Positions 59,578 to 64,000 of a stretch of 64,000 bases of DNA are shown here, piece by piece. Below the pieces are notes generated by a model. It had not been told where the DNA came from, did not search any database, and saw nothing but the letters and a program-made list of their open reading frames with translations. The position numbers and the translations under genes were made by a program. Origin of the DNA: Bidens hawaiensis (Eukaryota > Streptophyta > Magnoliopsida > Asterales > Asteraceae); contig JAIQDT010007625.1 in assembly GCA_021521415.1 (NCBI GenBank), forward strand, positions 1 to 64,000. Reading direction: 5' to 3'. How positions within the stretch are numbered: position 1 is the first letter of the stretch; each line of letters starts with the position of its first letter.

Positions 59578-60691
59578 ATAAATAATTAATTATTGTTTAT
59601 TTTATTTCAATATAAACTAATATTTATAATTTATTTAAAATAATTCATGCAAAACATTTAAGTTAAATTAGTTAGTAAATTAATTAATTATGTTACTAGA
59701 AAAAAATAAAACGTTTAATCATAAATTGTTATTTAATCTTATATAAATAAATTTTAATTATTCATCTACAAATCATTCTTCAACTAATAAATATCAAATG
59801 ATTTATATAAACTTTAATTCATTTTTGTTAAACTCATTTTAAATAAATAAGTCCCCCAAGTCCCCATTTGTCATAAGTTAATTAACTTTATAATTCCGGT
59901 AGCTAGTCCTTGATTTTGTATCTTCATTATTATTTATAGTTTTGTGAGATTCAATTGCTTCGTTTGTTAACTTGCTTTCAGTTATTATTTCAAGTTGTCT
60001 CCAATATCAAAGGTGAGTTTCTCACACCCCCATTTTTAACGCTTTTACACATTTTTGGGGTAGCATATATATCATATCAACATTAAAATTTCGTTTATTT
60101 ATTATTTACAAGCTACAATTCGTTACATGGATTTGTGTGTTTAATTGCTTACTTGATCAAAAGTTACGTGCTCATGGTTTCCTCATTAAGTATGATCATA
60201 CGCCCCCCTATGCACTTAGGACCTCGATGTTATGAGTGGAATAGGGACCCCCGATCCGAGTACATTGGTTATAACCAATTGGAAAAGACACTACTTGCGC
60301 TTATCTTAGTACGTTGGTGCACAATCCCAACTGGAAAGGACCTTACTTGCTCATTTACACTTGTTCATGGAGTTGTATGATTTTTTTGTACTTATATCAA
60401 AACTTGTGTGAACTCGCCAACTATTCATTTAGTTGACTTTATTTTATATATATGTTACAGGTACATTTAGTAGAGGATGAAACGGAGAAGACACTAGGAC
60501 TTAGGTTATATTAATAAATGGACAAGTTGTTAATTGTTCTTGTATTTCTTGTTACAAACTTGTGTACTTAATGTATAAATTAATTAATGATAATATTGTC
60601 ACTTAATAGTGTCACGTGTGTTTTGAGCAATCTGTACGTCACACTCAGGCGTATCCGCTTAAGCGGGGGTGTTAGAGATTGGTATTAGAGC
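59578..60691 (+). repeat. Gypsy-type LTR 3' portion with primer site
   Basis: AT-rich non-coding DNA ending GGGGGTGTTAGA at about 60676, followed by TGGTATTAGAGC at 60680-60691, the layout of an LTR end and Met-type primer site. The phrase TGTGAACTCGCCAACTATTC (60410) followed by a CAGGTAC splice-like site resembles the 3' part of the other gypsy LTRs here. The left edge is element X, which probably landed in this LTR. Confidence 0.5.
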
Positions 60692-62625
60692 CGTGACTAT
60701 AAGATATGACATTAGACGTAGTGTTCCAGTTGGTTATAGCTTATTTTAATTATTTTCAGGTTGCATGATTAGAAATTATGTGAGCCTTATGTGATTGTTC
60801 GAAGCACTTACTTGATACTATTTTATTGATGATTCAGTTACTTCAATTACACAAGAACACACAAGTCCAAGGCTTATGCCTAACGCAAAGATTTCCAAAG
60901 GACCTTCAATAATCAAATTTTCGATTTTAAGTTGTCGATATTTCTTCTTCTTAAAGATGGTTCTATGTGGCGGGTATTTAGTAACCGGAAGGGTGACATG
61001 CTTATTTTCCGGACTCTTGACACCAACGTTATTGAAATATAAGGATAAGCGATGTGCATAAATCCCAATCAGACACGGGACTCGGTTGCTTACCCGAAGA
61101 GTTCGGATAGGGCACGAAACCTATTAGGCCAAAATATACCATTCAACGCCATACGAATCACAACTTTAAGTTTTCAAGTGTGATCTTGTTCTCTTTGTGA
61201 AAAGAATATGGTTACACTCTTATGATGTCAAACAAGTCATGGAGGTTCATGCGATGTGTGACGTCCGACTCTTTATGTTTTACAACGTGTTTTAACTAAA
61301 AGTCTGTCAAGTCGTGGTGATACATGAATACTCAGCTTTCGGTTCGATTTAATTACACATTTTTATACGAGAATAGTTAATATTGAAAATTTGGTGACTC
61401 ATTTTCTTTATTTATACATTCATTTACGGTTTCAAATTTTAAAAGTTCAAAAGGTAATAACCGAATTTCAATACAATTACTTTATTATTTTACTATTATG
61501 TTTTAGAATTGAAAGTTCAAGAAGTTATGGTAATACATAAATGGATGAATTTCGATTCGATAACTATATTATTTTATTCATTTACTACTACGTTTTAAAA
61601 TTGAAAATTCAAAAGGTCATGGTGATACATGAATGGTCGAATTTCAATTCGATTATCTTATTGCTATATTCATTTACTCTTATGTTTTAGAAGTGAAAAT
61701 TCAAAAAGTCATGGTGGTTCATGAATACTCGATTTCACTATTTATTGTTAAGTTTAATACGTTTTCCATATGATTAATCAATAATTTATGAGATTTTCGT
61801 TTATTGAAATGTGAAAACTCATTACGTCTCATGGGAATTCTAGTTTTGATTTCAAATTTGTTTAATACGATTTCTTTTCTTTATTTGTTTTCATTGATGT
61901 ATTTATTAGTCGTTTTCATACTTATGTCGCAAGTCACGCGAATTCTTCACGTTTCGTATCATGCCTTCTTGTTTTCCTAGTTGTCGCACTCAACCCGCAA
62001 AATGACAATCCAGGTTATCAAGCAAATAGCCTCCATGATCCTGATCATCCCACGTTAACCGCACCCACTTTCATTGCAATAGTAAATTCAAATTTAAACC
62101 CGACACAATTCTTGGAAACTCAAACCAAACCCAACCCAACCGAAAATCCTCGCACAGAAACACGTCATTCGTATAGTATGTGTAAATCCCACCACTTTAC
62201 TTCCCTGAGACGTTGATATACTTTAATTTGTGGTAGATTTAATTACCACTTATTGCTAAAATCTACCCAAACTCAACGCCACTCACCCATCTGCAAGACC
62301 TGTACCTAACCATTTGTCTCCATCATATGTTTTACCACATGCTTCAAGTCTGCCATCATTATGGTGACCAAGCTCACTCGCCATTCTTCGAAAGGTCTAA
62401 CTTGTTTCCGCCATGCAATACCTTACCCCGCATCCCTCGTCTGTTCTATTCGATTTTTCGGTTTCAACACTTAGATTTTACAAACCCATCAAATTCGTCT
62501 ATATTTTCTTTTGTATATTTTTTTTCTTTATTAACACAAATTCGTGGTTATTATAGATATTTAATCAAATAGATTTTCTTTAAAATGACTTCAAACCAAT
62601 TCAAATGATTCATTATTATTATTAT
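60692..62625 (+). other. Internal leader and possible gag remnant of an old gypsy element
   Basis: Follows the primer site. Contains the tandem repeat listed separately. An open stretch at about 61990-62215 reads NPGYQANSLHDPDHP and could be the start of a decayed Gag, but I recognise no domain. Confidence 0.3.
61300..61745. repeat. Tandem repeat, about 120-bp unit, about 4 degenerate copies
   Basis: Each unit carries AAAATTCAAAAGGTCATGGT, ATACATGAATG and a TTCGATTCGAT core. Copies begin near 61300, 61440, 61510, 61600 and 61690 with uneven length. Confidence 0.6.
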
Positions 62626-62710
62626 TATTATTGTCATCGTCATCGTCATTATCATTATCAATATTATTATTAAAGTTATTACTACTAGTACCATCATCAC
62701 CACTATTAAT
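62607..62710. repeat. ATT/CAT trinucleotide microsatellite
   Basis: Runs of (ATT)n, then (GTCATC)n and (ATT)n, imperfect. Confidence 0.85.
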
Positions 62711-62753
62711 ATTATAATTATTTTCTTTTCATTTCTTTTTTAATATATCTATA

Positions 62754-64000
62754 TCTATACTATATTAAAATGTAAATAGTAAGGACGAAAAGGTCCTTTT
62801 ACTCAAATCTCTTAAATATAAGAGTTTTACCATCTTTCATACACAAGGTACAACTTTATAATGCATATACTTCCAAAACAACAGATGCCGCGCATCAAGG
62901 TTTGTGATGGGTATTTCAAATGACCCTAAAACTCTCAAAAGTATCAGAGCAGGGTTGTTGAACCTCATAAAATTCTCTCCTCTACCTCTTTACCTCTCAC
63001 CTAAATCAAGAAGCAGAGAATGGTTTGAGGGCTCTATCCGAAGATATTTAGTTGGATCAGAGGTTCAATTTTAATTTCAAAATACTCCAGGTTTGATTTC
63101 ATCTTCTTGATTTCTAAACTATTTGTTTTTCATGTACGATTTCCACCATTGGTTCGATTTTATTTTGGTTATACCACGTTAATTCCCATCGGTTCAATTT
63201 AGGGTTCAGCCAGATCTGTTTAGAAGCATCAGTCGGTATACCTGATCCCTTGTATTGTTCAACTGTAGCAAACGAAAACCCCTTGAGTCATAAGTATATA
63301 CAGGTTTCATGAGGAATATGATAAATTTTCATAGTGAATCTCTTAACTGACTGTTCAATTAGATCAGTTTATAATTGAACTAATGTGGTTTTTGGTTGAT
63401 TTCTCCATGCGGCTATCAGGATTTTTAACTTTTGATTGGCTTTTGAATTGGGAGGGAGATCTGCTTTGATGTTTTCTTCCAGGAGTCTTGCTAATAATGA
63501 TATGCTAATTACTCCCCTTAATCAATCATATATGCATATCATTTATACTCTTTTTTGTGAATTTATATGTGCAATGTACCAGTTTTGGTGTTTACATTTT
63601 GCTGAACTGATGCAATGCAGATTATGATCGGCATTATGCTTCTATGCTCACCACCAAAGGTATTAGACATCTGGTCTACAATGGTACTGGTGTAATATCA
63701 TCCGTTAGGTATTAAATTTTTCATTTTATTCGTTAATATTTTAGGCCATGAGTTTTGTGTACTCGTTTTAAATTTACTGGAATTTAAGGATTTGTAAATC
63801 TAGCAAAATAGTGCTTTTGTTAATTACTAAATGAAAGAAACTGTTGAAACTTGTCTTAGGAAGTTTTAAAAATGATATAGAAGCAATGTTAGTATTTCAC
63901 CAAAAGCTTGTCATTGAATAAATAGTAGTGCACTAACTAATGATAAATATATGATAGGTTCTTTTGTTTTTCTTTTTTTTTTTTAATTTTTTTAATTATG
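62754..64000 (+). mobile_element. Possible non-autonomous Helitron, 5' end only
   Basis: TCTATACTATATTAAAATG at 62754 looks like the 5' terminus of plant Helitrons (TC start, CTATATTAAAA), preceded by A as expected for insertion between A and T. The DNA that follows differs in style from the repeats upstream and has gene-like stretches. The 3' end (CTRR plus hairpin) would lie beyond the window, so this stays tentative. Confidence 0.35.
63621..63708 (+). other. Possible captured or genuine exon, gene unknown
   Basis: 88 bp between an acceptor (TGATGCAATGCAG) and a donor (GTTAG|GTATTA). One frame is fully open and reads YDRHYASMLTTKGIRHL and onward for 29 residues, with a balanced codon composition unlike the flanking AT-rich DNA. 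I do not recognise the protein. It could belong to a host gene running past the window or to a fragment carried by a Helitron. Confidence 0.35.

Overview
This is a repeat-dominated stretch of a plant nuclear genome. The evidence is a long tandem satellite array, nested LTR retrotransposons of both Ty1/copia and Ty3/gypsy type, a TRIM element, introns and TATA boxes of plant form, and no bacterial-style gene anywhere. The copia Gag proteins and an accessory ORF behind pol resemble proteins I remember from Asteraceae genome annotations (daisy family). That family assignment is inference from memory, not proof. I see no intact host gene, no tRNA or rRNA gene and no CRISPR.

Layout. 1-2510: a decayed copia gag fragment. 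2681-3987 and 5657-23255: a satellite array with a monomer of about 330 bp whose A and B subtypes alternate, giving a higher-order unit of about 661 bp. The array is interrupted by a truncated gypsy LTR with a tRNA-Asp-type primer site (3988-5652), a 470-bp TRIM (10332-10801, target duplication TAAGA), a 3.2-kb non-coding LTR element with 535-bp LTRs (12195-15416) and a 2.2-kb solo LTR (18251-20487, duplication CTAAG). 23256-24107: AT-rich, unassigned.

24108-59577 is one nested block. The outer copia-type element (called X here) has its 5' LTR split by a second element (Y, 24518-42232, duplication GAACC). Y carries gag-pol plus a long accessory ORF. X has lost pol by deletion but keeps gag and the accessory ORF. 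X's accessory ORF is split by a full-length chromodomain gypsy element on the minus strand (47732-57505, duplication TCTGC). Y's accessory ORF is split by the 3' end and LTR of a related gypsy element (about 38385-41299). Every coding region is broken by stops, frameshifts or deletions, except a short ORF upstream of the gypsy gag. 59578-64000 holds a gypsy LTR end with primer site, a tandem repeat of about 120 bp, a microsatellite, and a possible Helitron end followed by one plausible exon of unknown gene.

Most interesting biology. X and Y share an accessory module behind pol that I cannot assign to a known function. It consists of an ORF of roughly 980 codons, a matching leader intron ending a few bases before its ATG, a TATA box in Y, a non-coding block of about 660 bp more alike between X and Y than their gag genes, and arrays of hairpins whose stems covary while the loop is kept. 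This recalls the env-like gene and conserved palindromes of Sireviruses, but I see no signal or membrane segment that would make it an envelope protein.
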